From assembly GCA_964035795.1 (NCBI GenBank), contig OZ038321.1, positions 20,335,958 through 20,399,957 on the forward strand: a DNA stretch of 64,000 bases, read 5' to 3'. Under the pieces are notes generated by a model that saw only the letters and a program-made list of their open reading frames with translations, did no database searches and was not told the origin of the DNA. The position numbers were made by a program, and so were the translations under genes. This stretch comes from Pterobdella sp. o SKG-2022 (taxonomy: Eukaryota > Annelida > Clitellata > Hirudinida > Piscicolidae). This document shows, one piece after another, positions 1 through 12,177 of the stretch (positions are counted from its first letter, which is position 1; each line of letters begins with the position of its first letter).

Positions 1-1454
1 CTTAAATACCTTTAAACATTCGTACGTTTATGCTATATTGATAACTTAGATGTCACCAGACAGATGTGCTCGATAAAAAAGTTCTACATTATATTACACT
101 AACTTGACAATGTAAAATTTGTCACCTAAACTGATCATATAGCAAACATATTTTCTAAGCCATAGAGTTTTTTTATATGCTTTATATAAGATGCAATAAA
201 TGCCATAGTTACTTTTAAAGTAAAAAGAATCGTTTAAAATTTTTATTTGATTAAGAGTTTTAACAATAATTAATTTTAATTAATTTATACCTAACTTCAT
301 TTTCAATGAAATAAAGTTATGAATTTAAAAAACCATCAAAACCCATCAAATGCTGATTTGAACAAGATCGTTTGAGAACATGCTAAAACAATGGTTATAA
401 TGTTAAAGAATAGGGTTATCAGCTGGCTTGTGATATGTGATGGCATTTTATATACTTTGAAGTCCTTCATTCTTTTAAATTCTCTGATGTGGATCAACCG
501 ATGTAAAAGTTTATAAAACCTAGATTGAGTTCATGGAAAAATAGGATGAGTTTGGAATGTCTTTTATTAAAACATTTAAAGACCAATATTTGGGACAGCG
601 CTGTATTTCTGGTTACGACGTTTTAATTTAAGCAGAATTTCACTGATATGTAATATGATGACAAGCGTTTATGATTTCATACGTCCAATTGAGAGGCTTC
701 AAAATTTCTTTTTCAAAAGAAATTATACTATTTGATATATCAAAATTTTTCATGAAAGATTAGCCCTATATATTAATTGATGTTAAAAACTATTCAACTA
801 ACCAGACATACGATGTATATGGAAGTTCAATGAAGATAAAAGTGGCATCAATTTCAATAAAATAGTTTTTTCAAAAAAATTTTAAAAAGTTTATTGAAAA
901 TAATTAAAAAATTTTCAAGATCTCATGAGACATATATAATAATTCACCTATTTGCTAAGACCTGCGTGAAAAAAACTGATTGGGTTTTGTCAATAAAATC
1001 AATTTGAAAAATTTATTTTGAATTCTATATGTTTTAACTTTTTCATCAAATTCAGCAAACTCCAAACTAAAAAGTTGTTCGATAATGAAATAAAATATAT
1101 AGAAAAACTTGGTCAAAATAAAAAACTCAAATGTTGTCATATTTTTATGATCCCCAATTTTGAGGCTAATTATTCACAATGCAATTTAAAGGTATTGCAT
1201 ACTTCAAAAAATTTCATGTATGTATTCAAAAATATGTGTATCGAAAATTCACTGGCTTCAAAAATCATGGACAAATTTAACGGCAAGCTTATAAGATTTT
1301 TGATTGATTTTTTAATGCTGAGCAATCAAATTGGTAATTTTTGGGCTCAAAGTGAAGTATATAAAATTTTTCAAACGAAGCAATAAAGTTTGTATTATCA
1401 GTTTTATATTTATAGGTCAGAACAAAAACTTATTTTAATTTTATTTGATTTTTC
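1..1454. other. A+T-rich stretch with one unassigned ORF
   Basis: No recognisable gene. The only long open frame is on the plus strand at 1018-1386 (122 codons, ATG to TAA). It is rich in Lys, Phe, Ile and Asn, as expected for translated A+T-rich DNA, matches no family I know, and has no clear splice or promoter context. It may be an exon or chance. Confidence 0.3.
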
Positions 1455-1641
1455 GGCCCGTATAGCTCAATGGTTGAGCATTAAACTAATTGTCTAAAGT
1501 TACCGGGTTCGATCCCGCGTGGGCCGACAATTAGCACCTGTTCTACAGTGTGTTTTTGCTACATTTAATTTGTAGCAAACGCTTTGATCTATAAGGAGAA
1601 GCGCTTTATAAATACCGCATCACATTACATTACATAACATT
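1455..1641 (+). mobile_element. tRNA-Ile-derived SINE, copy 1
   Basis: The first 72 bases fold as a tRNA. There is a 7-bp acceptor stem with G-T pairs, an intact D stem within the A box TAGCTCAATGGTTGAGC, a seven-base anticodon loop reading AAT (Ile), and a perfect B box GGTTCGATCCC. A unique body follows (TGTGTTTTTGCTAC, then AGCGCTTTATAAATACCGCA), ending in a short ACATT-type repeat. The same head, body and tail recur at 47503 and, inverted, at 26771. That makes it a pol III retroposon rather than a functional tRNA gene. The GCGCTTTATAAATA tail resembles 3' ends of L2/CR1-type LINEs, which may mobilise it (inference). Confidence 0.85.
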
Positions 1642-3390
1642 TGTACATATATTTAATTGATATATAATTTGATGTTTTTGTATGGATACAATGTTTGAAA
1701 AGAGCCTTTGAATCAATTTATCAAAACTTATAGGAAAAATAGGAAAAAACGAATTCACAATTTTTTTGTTGATATGTTGTTTTGATAGTTATATAATTGT
1801 TTGAAGCTGGATGCTTTTTTTTAAGCTTCGCTACAAGGAGAAGTCTATTTAGGCATGTCATCAATGTTTGCTCAAATGCCAAAACAAAATCTCTTTTCTA
1901 AATCATAATGAAGTCTCTATTGCTTGAAAAAGCTTCTATGCATTTTACAGTTTTATTCAAAATTTTATAATATAAGTTTATTTAACAAACAAAACATTTT
2001 TCTTTGTTGTATTAAAAAAATTAGTTTTTTTTTATGAATGCTATTAAAAAAATACACCAAAAATATTTCAAAAGCATTTATAAACTCATTTTTTAAAACT
2101 TGGAAAAATTCTTGTATCTTTCAGTTGAAACAAAGATTTAGAAAAAAATGTTGTTGAATGAAAGAATTAAACACGCAATTATCTTAAAAAATTGATTATT
2201 ATTAACATTGTAAAAACGATTTGAATCAAGCACTCTTACAACTAAATATTAACATAATAATCTTCTTTGGCCAATGTAAATACTGCAAATTATTTGAACA
2301 CAATTTTAATAAATATAAAGCTTTTCGTTAACAAAGTAAAATTAACAAGTACGTTAAAATTCAGACAGCGTTGTTTTTATACTGACCATGGACAAATTGG
2401 AGCTGAAAAAACTTTTTTCAAAGAGTTACAATCAAATTAAAATGAAAATATAATGAGAATTATAGATAAATAATTATTTGATATAATTTTGTAATTCAAT
2501 TTCTAAATAACAAAAGGTTTTTAATGTCTCTATGGTCGTTGAGTGATGGATTAAACATTTTAATGAAATACGCTTCCAAAATTTTTCTTTTCTTCTAATC
2601 ACACATGTCTTTGCTCAGAACTTCCCACTCGAATTCATGAAGAAGAATTTGCACCAATCATAGAATTTCAAAAAAATTGTGAAAGTACTGAAATAATCAT
2701 TTTTTTACATTCGTGTCTGAATAAAACTATTTTTTTGTTGTATGAAAAAAAATCTATCTCACTTCAAAAAACACTATATTCAAGAGATTCGATTTGCATA
2801 CACTTGTATCGCCTTTTAATAATTTAAACAACTTAATTGTCTTAATCTTTTTCTTCAATGGGACTTCCATATCACCACAATTGAAACAAGGGAGTGCTTA
2901 TCTTTTTCTTCACAGTTACATTTTATGAGAATAATTGAATTAAAATACTTTTTTCAACTTGTATAGAATTTTCATCGAAGTAATGTCAGCTCTGCTTACC
3001 CCCAAAAAACCATGAAGTCTTCATCTTTGTAATTTTTGTTGTTGCATAAAATGAAATTGTCGATATACACAATTTATCTTTTTTTAATGAAAAGCAAAAA
3101 ATCTTTGGCGCTAATCGAAGGTAGTCTGTCAAAGTTAAAATGGCTAAACTATGAAAAGTAAAATTGATTTTTGCTCAATAACTTTACTAAAGTTCTTCCA
3201 TGAATTGATGTGAAAAAATTGTAAAATATTATTTATTAGTAAATTGAGATGTTTCTAAAAAGCTGTAGTTTACTTTAAAAATTATAGTTTTCAATAATTT
3301 TTAAGTTTTTTTTGTTTTAAATTTGAATTTTTTTTTGGTTCTTTTTTCCACATTTTTCTATCCCGTTGGAAAGAATTTGATCAAAAACTC
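1642..3390. other. non-coding A+T-rich stretch with one fold-back arm
   Basis: No gene seen. 2262-2375 is one arm of a fold-back element also present at 38341-38584 and 4543-4679; shared words include AAATACTGCAAATTATTTGA and AAAGCTTTTCGTTAAC. The rest is A+T-rich with many homopolymer runs and no long open frame. Confidence 0.5.
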
Positions 3391-3393
3391 GCT

Positions 3394-4006
3394 TTGACAA
3401 TGGAAACTTTCAATGAACAAACTTAATAAATATTTAGGTGTTGCTTCAAGTTATTACGCGATGACGATGAACAATTTTGACATAGTAACCAACCCTCCCG
3501 ACCCTTCTGTCCATTACGTTTGCCCAACGAAGCTTGTAAAGAATGTCATAATTGAATCCTTCGATCTAAAAAACAAATTAAATTTAATGGTACCTTCAAC
3601 AAGTATGAATCTAATTGTAGCCTGAGTATAGAAAAATACAGATATGTGGCTTTTTGGTTCAATTCTACATCAGAGCTATCTGTCTTAGAAATAGAAGTTT
3701 ATGATGCTTTAGGTGAGTTGAAATGAATAAAATATATTGAGTTTTATCAGCAAAATACTTTTCCCCGCATGAAACTAGAAAATTATTTTCAGCCTATCAT
3801 TATAAATATTCAACTTCTGAAATTCCAACTATTGGCAGATCAAATACATTTCCAAAAAGTTAGTCTTAATTTATTTTTTGATAGAATGAGATTGACTTAT
3901 TAATTATTTTAAAGCTACAAACCAAAGGAGCACAGTGAATGCAGATGTTTCTCAATGTTGTTTCTCTTTGATTCTTGTGGCTCTCATCCTTACCATCTTT
4001 AATTGA
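3394..4006 (+). CDS. 3' exons of a small, probably GPI/membrane-anchored protein, unidentified
   Basis: Three exons join in one frame: one ending at 3712, then 3793-3858, then 3915-4006 (TGA 4004-4006). Introns of 80 and 56 bp begin with GTGAGT and GTTAGT and end in TTTTCAG and TTAAAG. The reading includes YVAFWFNSTSELSVLEIEVY, reminiscent of the C-terminal strand of galactose-binding/discoidin-like folds. It ends in a hydrophobic tail CCFSLILVALILTIFN after a small-residue stretch, which fits a GPI signal or C-terminal membrane anchor. Upstream, 3397-3622 is open in another frame (including YYAMTMNNFDIVTNPPDP). The two frames could join by a short intron (donor GTAAAG near 3536, acceptor near 3602) or by a one-base indel in the A-rich run at 3567-3585. 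The start is not resolved; I do not recognise the family. Confidence 0.55.
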
Positions 4007-4677
4007 TTTTCATCAACTCACAAATCCAAAAAACTAAATTTTGCATTTGTTTCGATACGATTCTCACAGACATTATGATATTATAATTAGTTATTATTAC
4101 TGAATTCGCAGTAGTATATACGCGTCATAATGACATTTCTTTAGTATCGTTTTTAATTCATTTTATAGATTTCATACTAAATTTTTAACGCTTTTTGTTT
4201 TCACACTCTTGATTGCTTTTGTTTTCATGAAGAAATTCATTTAACATATGTTGAAATAGAAAAATCTTTAACTCTTAGTAAACTTCTAGAAAACTTGAAG
4301 ATTCCAGCACAAACAATGAAATCAGAAGCAATAATAGAACTCGAAGCAAATTTGAAGCAGTTTTTATGAAATATTTTTTCGGTTCAGAACTCATGAGTTT
4401 TTAAAGCAAAAAAGTTTTGAAAACAATTATCTTTGATGTTTTTGCTTTCATCTCTTGATAAAACATTAAATCTAAAAGTTTCAAAAATACGATTCTATAT
4501 TCTTCAGAGACATTATGTATCTATGTTCTGTTGATTTCTTTGAAAATAATACTGCAAATCGTTTGAAAAAAAAGTAATGTTTTCAAGTGCAAAGCTTATC
4601 ACAAACAAAGTAACATTATCAAGTATCTTTATTTGTGTTGAAATAATTTGCAGTATTTACTTTTGCTAAAGAAGATT

Positions 4678-4731
4678 CATCATCATCATCATCGTTTTGC
4701 GTCCGTTTCCATGCTAGCATGGGTTGGACAA
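4678..4731 (+). repeat. CAT-repeat element fragment (cephalopod-like motif)
   Basis: Five CAT triplets run into CGTTTTGCGTCCGTTTCC and then ATGCTAGCATGGGTTGGAC. From memory, this phrase (CAT repeat, a CGTCCG step, a GCTAGCATGG palindrome, GGTTGGAC) is typical of a very abundant dispersed repeat in octopus and squid genomes. Only the first part is present here, directly after the fold-back module at 4543-4679. A shorter echo, ATCATCGTTTTGCG, occurs at 61641. No database check was possible. Confidence 0.45.
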
Positions 4732-5022
4732 GATTTTTGTTTTAAAATTAACTTCATAACTATTCGACGAATTGATCATCTCTATATTCATTAGTATATT
4801 TTCAATATTATATTAAAATTTAAAAAATTTTTGACATATTTCATCTTTGTCATAAATCTTCCTCATATTTTTAAAAATTTGCTAAAGATTTATGACAGCT
4901 AATGATGTATGACAAAGTTAAATTTTTCGACAATTTTATTAGAAGAAAAATATTTAAATTCTGTCTCATTTAGTGGAGTTTTTTTCGAATGATTCGTTAT
5001 CATTTATTCATTTGTTGGACCA

Positions 5023-5278
5023 ATGAATCTCATCAGTAAAACTTCAGATTATGAGAATTTAGAAGAACACTTGGAGAAAAATTTTTATTGAGTTAAAATT
5101 GTCAACAAGTAAAACCTTGCCGTAATTAATTAGCTAATTAATTAAGGCAAGGTTTTACTTGTTGAAAATTTTAACTCAATAAAAAGTTTTCTCCAAGTGT
5201 TCTTCTAACTTCTCATAATCTGAAGTTTTACTGTTGAGATTCAAGTTTATAAAAGAACATACGATGAGTCTAAAAAAA
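5023..5278. repeat. fold-back MITE, near-perfect hairpin of about 110-bp arms
   Basis: The arms 5023-5134 and 5135-5243 are inverted copies with almost no spacer, meeting at TTAATTAGCTAATTAA. Each arm carries ACAAGTAAAACCTTGCC and ACACTTGGAGAAAA in opposite orientations. The right flank ends with ACATACGATGAGTCTAAAA, the inverse of the terminal motif TTTTTAAAGACATCGTATGT of the related element at 33966-34200. It is non-coding, so a non-autonomous DNA element is the simplest reading. Confidence 0.75.
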
Positions 5279-5573
5279 CCAATGAATCTCAATGGAAGAG
5301 ATAAATGTGGGTATAAAACTTTGAATCAAAGTGATTCTTTCAAACTCAACAAAAACTCAAGTTAAAACAGGTAATGGTACTTCAATGAATAATTACTATG
5401 AATGTGGCATTGAATTTTGATTTCATGAGTTAATTAACTTTCTCATGCAGAACAAAACAATTGTCAAGAAATCTTTTGAAACAAACTAACCATGGTTAAA
5501 AACATGAGAATCCTTTCAGAAATATTATAGACGTTCCAATGTATTTTGTCATAAGTTTTTCGATTAAAACACT

Positions 5574-5579
5574 TTTATT
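5574..5579 (-). promoter_or_regulatory. AATAAA poly(A) signal of DRC2
   Basis: On the minus strand a canonical AATAAA lies about 60 bases downstream of the DRC2 stop codon at 5636. This supports the 5636-5860 exon as terminal. Confidence 0.6.
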
Positions 5580-5635
5580 GAAATTTGTCATATTTAATTC
5601 TGCCGTTTGTATTATTCTGTATCAAAAACCTCCAT

Positions 5636-8600
5636 TCATGAACCCATATTGTAACTAGCGTCGTTTAAAGAATAGGAAAAGAAAGTAAAACTATTGTCTT
5701 GCAGCTTACTGTTTTTAAACGCCTTTTTTTTCACTGTTTCCATTAGGATCATATTTTCTTCATTCAGATCTGTTACTTCTAACTCCAGTGCGGTTTTTTC
5801 TAAAAATACCTTATTGTAGCGTTTCCAGAAGTTTTCCAGTTCCGTGTAGTTGTACATTAACTGTTTCATAAGATTTTTCAATATTTTAGTTCATCTTTTA
5901 AATTAATAGTAATGAAAACAAATTAAACATTTGTTAACACTTCAAATCAAAGACTTATTATGTCAACAACAAAAAGCTTTTCGTAAGTTGAACTCCCATT
6001 TCCATGCGAAGTATACAAATTATTTGAAAGTAGTATTAAATATAAAAAAAGTGCACAAACGTTATTCATAAATTCGGTGTTTTGAACTCCAATCATTCCA
6101 CCTTTTCGTCACCTTGGTTAGAGGCTCTGAGAGCTCAGAAGCCATGAGATTTTGATACAATTCTTTTTCTCCCTCGTCCAACCATTCTTTCCTCTCAACA
6201 GGCACGATCTTCTCTCGCTCGCTTTCAAGTTTTCTACACCTCTCAGCTGCTTTCAAAAGTTTCTCTCCCTCGGATATAAAATGTGTTAATAATATTTAAT
6301 ACTATATTTTCTAAATATATTAATATTTTATGAATATAAGAGTTTTTATCCCTTCGATATAAAGTGCATTAATATCATTCAGTTATTTTGTATATTCATT
6401 AATGCTATGAATTGAAGCTAATTAAAGAAGAGTTTTCGTATGCTCGAAACCATATCTCATTCGTCTCTAAAACGAGAATTGAATAAAATAATGTATTTAA
6501 TCGGATTATGAGTCATATCAACTTTACCACGCCATTAACTTTATGATATAAAAAACTGGATAATGATATAAAATCCTTAGTTGATTTCTTTCAATAATCA
6601 ATATATTATGTTGCATTAATGCATATTCATGTGTTTCATAAGGTCACATACTTGCCAAATAATGGCTTTCATTTTGTCTTGCGTCTCCTTTATGGCCAAC
6701 AATAATCTGTATTTAATGAAAAGTTCTTAACAAATCAATTATATTCAACTAATTAGTTTTCAACAGACTCTTCAGTGAAGATGATGATGGATTAGATAGT
6801 AAAAAAGTTTAACACCACAGTAATGCAGTGATGAGAGAATAATGTATATTTTGTTGAAACAAAGTAGAACATAAATAAGTGATTCAGCTGTTCTTTTTTA
6901 CCCAAAGTTATAGCTTACTTTTCGAAAAATGTATGAAAATTTTTCAAATCAATGTTCCATAAACAATAAATAGACTATAAAATTAAAAATAAAAAAATCA
7001 ATTGAATAAAAGTCTTTGAATATTTTTTGATTATTTTATTAATGAAAATGTAATGAAAAAGTTATTGAAACAAAACGAATCGCCTGAAAGAAATAAACAC
7101 ACGTTATTTTGATTTGAAAATATTGAATAAAAAGATAAAGAAAGGACATTATCAAGAAAAGCAATATAGTTACATATATTTATATAATATTTTTGAATAA
7201 GAACTTAATAACTCATTTTGGTGGATGGATAGATGGGAAGATAGAAAATGAATATGTTTAAAAATTATAATGATAAACGACTAAGCAATTAACAGTTTCG
7301 TTTATATTTAAACTATAATTAGCAAAAAAATACAATAGTTGATGAAATGTGAAAATAAGATTTGAAAAAAATACAAAAAAGTAGAAAAGGTAAAAAATAA
7401 AAAAGATGATTTGGAAATTATGTTAATCCATTAAAAAACATAGAAAATTGGCGGAAAAGAGTGACAACTGAAAAAAAACTGTAATGTGAAAAAAAAAATT
7501 TTGAAACTATCTTTGCAACAAGAAAACATAGAAATATATTAGCATTTATGCTAATTAATTGTGCCTAATAAAATTCCCTAGAAATGGCTTTGAGAAGAAA
7601 GAAAACAAGATAAATACACAACAATATACCATACTCAGTAATGAAACGCATTGTGCCTCATAAATGAAAGTGTTTTGTTTCTTAATGTTTAAACCCAGTA
7701 CTTTCGTATTGGGAAATTCTTGAATAATGTTAAAAAGTATGGAGGTATCTCACCCAGCCAGTTGCTCATCTTCATTTCTGAGGTTGCTCTTATAACTTTT
7801 CTTCATCTTCAGCAATGATCCATTCAATAAAGACTTTTCCTTTAAAGTGTTTCAAATAATAGTTATGGAGATGTCCATTTATATCTTTTCAATTCTTATT
7901 GAGCTTTGTAATGTTTTCAAATTATGAACTTTGGCATATGAGATTTCAATGACAATAATAACGGTAGTAACATCAGGTTTGTGATATTAAAAATAATAAG
8001 TTCAATTGAAACAATTAAAGCAATAAAAAACTAGAAAATAAAAAAAATTAAAACTATAAAAATAACCATAGTATATGTGTCACCATAAAAAACAGTCTAA
8101 AATGCATACACCAACAGCTTGAGCTTACTAAGTTGTCTCATATCAAATTTGAAGTTGAAAAAAGTCCAAGCTTACGTAAAGAACTTCTTCATTTTTGCCT
8201 GTCCATATTTTTGAGTTGTTCGCTAATTTTCCTTTAACTTTGGCAATCTGTTTCTTATAGTCAATAAAAAATAAAATATATGTAAAAAAGTGCTTTTTGT
8301 TCAAGAAATAAAAGTTGATTTTTTTAAAAACATTTATAAGCCTAATTTTTATTATATTTTTCATTCAAGCCATTTTATTCATAATATTGTTTAAAATTTT
8401 ACTTATAATTGACTATTTGGGAACATCTTAATGTGTTTTCAGTAATTAATTTTTTGAAACTTTTACGTCAAAGTTTTATGATAAGGCTAAACTTAACGAA
8501 AATTATAGCTTTATTTGCTTGCTTTTAAATAAACATATCAAAGTTTGACTTAAGTAGGTTTTTAAAAATTAATAACAAACTACCAATAAAAATAAAAACA

Positions 8601-11600
8601 CTTAAAATTTTTTCAAACTACTAATTTTGGAAACATCAATAGTTTATAAATAGCAATGAGATTAAACTTCTAGCGCATGTATCTTGATCCTCTGCCCCTC
8701 AATCTCGTTTGTGTTCAGATCATCCTTTCTTTTCAGCTCCTCGAAACTTTTGTGTACATTATTATATAGAAACACAAAAAACTATTATAGGATGTATATT
8801 TATGAGTGAAAAATGTATGAAAAAGCATAGACTTATATAATACAATAACATTCAAAAAATTATATTCTATTGAAAATATGAAATGGTTATATGAAAATTT
8901 TGACTGTTTTCTTAGCATAAATCAAAAAGTACATTGATAGAAATGAAAAAACATAGTATCCGATGGTGAATAAATAAATAGACAACGGATAACCGTTTAT
9001 TTAGTGTGAGTGAATTTTAAGGTATTCAACACTGTTTTTCACACATGTCTGGAGATACACTTAGAATGTAACAGTAATGTAATAATTTCCAGATGGATAC
9101 ATCCATGGAGAAATGCTTTCTGAAAAGAGTAGAAAGACCCATGCTTCGAATGAAGCAAGCTGTTCTTAATTGGCTATTCATAAATAAATTTTCAACTTAA
9201 TTAAGATCGGAAAGATGTATTTGATATTTTTGGATGCGAGAAAGAGGAAAAGGGGCAGACTATAATCATATTATGGAGATGCCCAAAACATTATTACAAA
9301 ATTCTAATCATTCTTTTAAAAAGCATATGATGTTTATTATATTTTAGTAAAAATTTTGTTCAAAAAAATTCTACAAATGTTTAGATTTAGTCATAAATAC
9401 TACAGAGTTAACCTCTTCTTCCGCTTCTCAGTGGCTTCCTTGTATTGCGTCAGGCAGCTTTTGAAGAGGGACATAAGGCCCTCCAACATCACATCGTGCT
9501 TCAACCTCAATGTGTGCACATCTTCGAGGTTCTGTGAAGTGAAAAAATCATTATGCATCTTTTTGATTAGTTTAAATAAATGGTTTTTCAAGTCGATATT
9601 CTTATTGCATTAATAGGCGGTTTTATTGCATTGTTTTACACTGCGCTAAATATCAAGTGCTCAGTAATATATAATGGTTTTATACAAAATGAAAATTTTA
9701 TATTATTGACATGAGTATAATTATTTAAATTTTATTTCTATTGAAATTTAAAAAAAACATTTCTGAAAGATATTACTAGCAAGACGTCATTATATTGTTC
9801 TCTGAAAAACTAGTTGAAAGAATTTCAATTCGTAGAGCTGAGTTGAAGATAAAAAATATGGCTGTTTTTGCATCATTTTCAGTACCAAATGATACACCTC
9901 AAAAGTGCTGCCTGCTACATTGGGACTAACTCTCATCAAGTGTATATTGTCATCTGGAATAACTTGTTTGTCAACCCTGTTAAGTAACGGTAGATAGGCT
10001 TCCAATTTTGAAGAGTCTAGAATTTTATGAAAATTCTCCACCACTATTTGAGGTTTTTGTAGCTTGTACACTGAAATCGTTCCATTATTCTGCCGTCGGC
10101 CATGCTCCGTGTTTGAAGCTGGCACTTAAATGGCTAATGAAATTACTCTAAGCTATTCGAAACAAAAGTGAAGCTGATTTATAAGTTACGGAACATTTAA
10201 GTTTCACCCTATTTTTGATCTCGTCTAGATTCGTTTGGAACTCGCCCTTCAGCATATACTCTTTCTCTATTATTGTACCTTCCAACGCATATATCAAATC
10301 CTGCATCTTCTTTATCTCCCTAAAAAGTGTAAATGATATTGTGTAAAAATTTTAATACTACGTGAAAAATAAATATTTAACAATTATAATAGTAATGTTT
10401 CAGTTGAATTTTCTAATGTCTTCTTTTTCAGCGACATCTTATTTATGTTTTGTACAGTGATAAAACTTTAAAGACATCAGTTGAGCATTCAGCATTCTAA
10501 CGTTTTATGATAAGGCTATACTTATCGAAAATTATAGCTTTTATTTTAAATGAATGTATGAATCCTCAATTGATGTTTTTTAAGTTTGAATGTCATATTT
10601 AAAAAGCAACGTTGCTTTGAACTTTAAAATTTATTAAAACTAAAGATATTTAGTTGTGAGGTTAGTCTATGTGGGGAATTATTTTCTTAATAGCTTATGC
10701 ATTCTCATTAAAAACCAAAGATTTTAGATATAGATGAAACATTCTTAATTAATATATGAGAGCTTGGTTTTTTTATAAAGAATTTGTAAGTTATCGAGTT
10801 TTTTATTCTAATCTATTAACAAATAGATATTTCAAAAAATATTTTTATTGATACATACTTGTCGTGTTGTTCATTCAAAGAGTTTTTCTCTCTATCAAAG
10901 TTGTCTTTTAGAAAATTTTTTTGATTTTCAAAATCTTCTTCCATTTTTCCAACCCGTTCTCTTTGAAAAGCTGTTAAATTGACAAAAAGTTGAACTTTCG
11001 AAGTTTTTATAAAGCTGTATGAAGAAATAGTTAGTTTTAAACTTTTTAAAACCTAGTTCAAAGTGTAATTTTATAAAATCAATATCTTACATCTTCAAAA
11101 ATGAATGAATGTTTCAACTATTATTCTACTAAAATCAATAAGATATAGCTATAAAGTGTGAATAAATGAGTTCCAACTGGTAAGTCTGTCGATATTATGC
11201 AGGTGACTCCTTTTAGCCATCATAAACTGTTCCTCGGCTTCTCGCAGGTCTTTACATACACCAGTTATACTGCTTTCTTTCATATCCATCATCCACTCAA
11301 AAACCTGTTTTTTTATAATTAGGAATTTATTGATTATAAGTAAATAAACTTATTGGTATTTAAGTTTAAATGGTCTTTATAAAAGTGCGAAGTTTTCAAT
11401 TTTTATAAAATTATTCTTAAGTGAAAATAGCTGTTTCAAAATAATTCATAAAAATATTACATAAATTGAATTAGGAATGAATGAATATAACCTGACTCAA
11501 AATTTTTATTTCTTTTTTCAATTCCTTGCTTTTGGTTTGTTTCAATATTTCCTTCCATTCGTTGTTCAATTTATCTTGATTGACTTTAGTCATTTTCTCT

Positions 11601-11824
11601 TCTCTTTCTAATTTCATCTTTCGAGTAAAATCATAATATTATTATCGTTTAAACTACGCCCAATCAACTCAAAATAGAATAAGATAAAAAACTGAAACCT
11701 TTAAAAACTGAGAAACTAATTCTTGCTTGCTTCTTTGTGCCTCTTCCTCGGCAAGTTTTTGTTGCTCAAAGTATATCAGTTTTTGCTCTTCTGACATTTT
11801 CGCTAATTTATTGTGCTTAGACAT
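5636..11824 (-). CDS. DRC2: dynein regulatory complex subunit 2 (CCDC65), 12 exons
   Basis: Nexin-DRC protein of motile cilia; with DRC1 it forms the coiled-coil base plate of the nexin link that docks on doublet microtubules and regulates dynein. Exons (5' to 3'): 11824-11699, 11617-11492, 11304-11178, 10970-10859, 10319-10208, 9531-9413, 8746-8668, 8253-8176, 7806-7754, 6706-6652, 6268-6113, 5860-5636. They sum to 1,368 bp (455 codons plus stop); the human protein is about 484. Family landmarks in order: N-terminal MSKHNKLAKMSEEQKLIYFE and ELVSQFLK, a WKEIL helix, EAEEQF with SHLHNID, the GEKLLKAAERCRKLE segment, and the diagnostic ELENFWKRYNKV near the C terminus. The chain is Lys/Glu-rich coiled coil throughout. 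The tail after FWKRYNKV diverges and is shorter than usual. It is divergent from MGRN1, with start codons 353 bp apart. The exon at 7806-7754 is the least conserved. Confidence 0.93.
8474..8515. repeat. fold-back family fragment (TATGATAAGGCTAAACTT)
   Basis: Same 40-base word as at 10501-10545, 28991-29080 and, inverted, 16855-16948 and 58415-58488: TATGATAAGGCTAAACTT followed by CGAAAATTATAGCTTTT. It lies in a DRC2 intron. Confidence 0.6.
9790..10125 (-). other. 111-codon open frame inside DRC2 intron 5, unidentified
   Basis: This open frame is on the same strand as DRC2, between exons 10319-10208 and 9531-9413. It starts with GTG or a later ATG and ends at TGA/TAA near 9790. Its composition is more protein-like than typical chance frames here; it includes HLMRVSPNVAGSTFEVYHLV and few low-complexity runs. 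I recognise no family. It could be a nested gene, a transposon remnant or chance. The DRC2 frame is complete without it. Confidence 0.25.
10501..10545. repeat. fold-back family fragment
   Basis: Shares ATGATAAGGCTATACTTATC and CGAAAATTATAGCTTTT with the copies at 8474, 28991 and 58415. It lies in a DRC2 intron. Confidence 0.6.
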
Positions 11825-12177
11825 TTTGAGTATATTTTTTTGAAAAATGAACTTAATTAATTTTTAGAATATTTGAAAACGGTCCAATATATTTCAAAAT
11901 TGTTAGCCCAATGATACGGTATTGTATACCTTCGAAAGGTATTTACAAATAGTTGCCTATAGTAACACTATTCTAGTGAAAAATTATTTTATTTTGTATA
12001 AGAACATTTTACAGCTATGTAGTTTTTTGAGTTTTTTCTAAATAAAAAAATAAGCTGTATATTTGAGTGTAACTTCTCTAATGTTTATGCTTTTAAATAG
12101 TATTCTTTATAAAACTCGTGTACAAAAGCTCAAATACAAATGCTTAATGAACTTCGAATAGCATATTTAATTAGAAA
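11825..12177. promoter_or_regulatory. bidirectional promoter region between DRC2 and MGRN1
   Basis: The 353 bp between the two divergent start codons must hold both 5' UTRs and promoters, unless an upstream non-coding exon exists. It is A+T-rich with no obvious CpG island. The sequence GTATTGTATACCTTCGAAAG near 11920 includes a TTCGAA palindrome. No core element can be assigned with confidence. Confidence 0.5.

Larger units (their letters stand above)
4007..5570. other. repeat-rich intergenic stretch
   Basis: No gene seen. It contains a small imperfect fold-back (4543-4679), a CAT-repeat element fragment (4678-4731), a weaker inverted repeat (about 4781-4960) and the large hairpin at 5023-5278, each listed separately where well supported. 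Confidence 0.5.

Noticed and set aside
1455..1527. Functional tRNA-Ile(AAT) gene
   Set aside because: The same head with the same non-tRNA body and tail occurs at three other places, and the anticodon stem here has a mismatch; it is a SINE.
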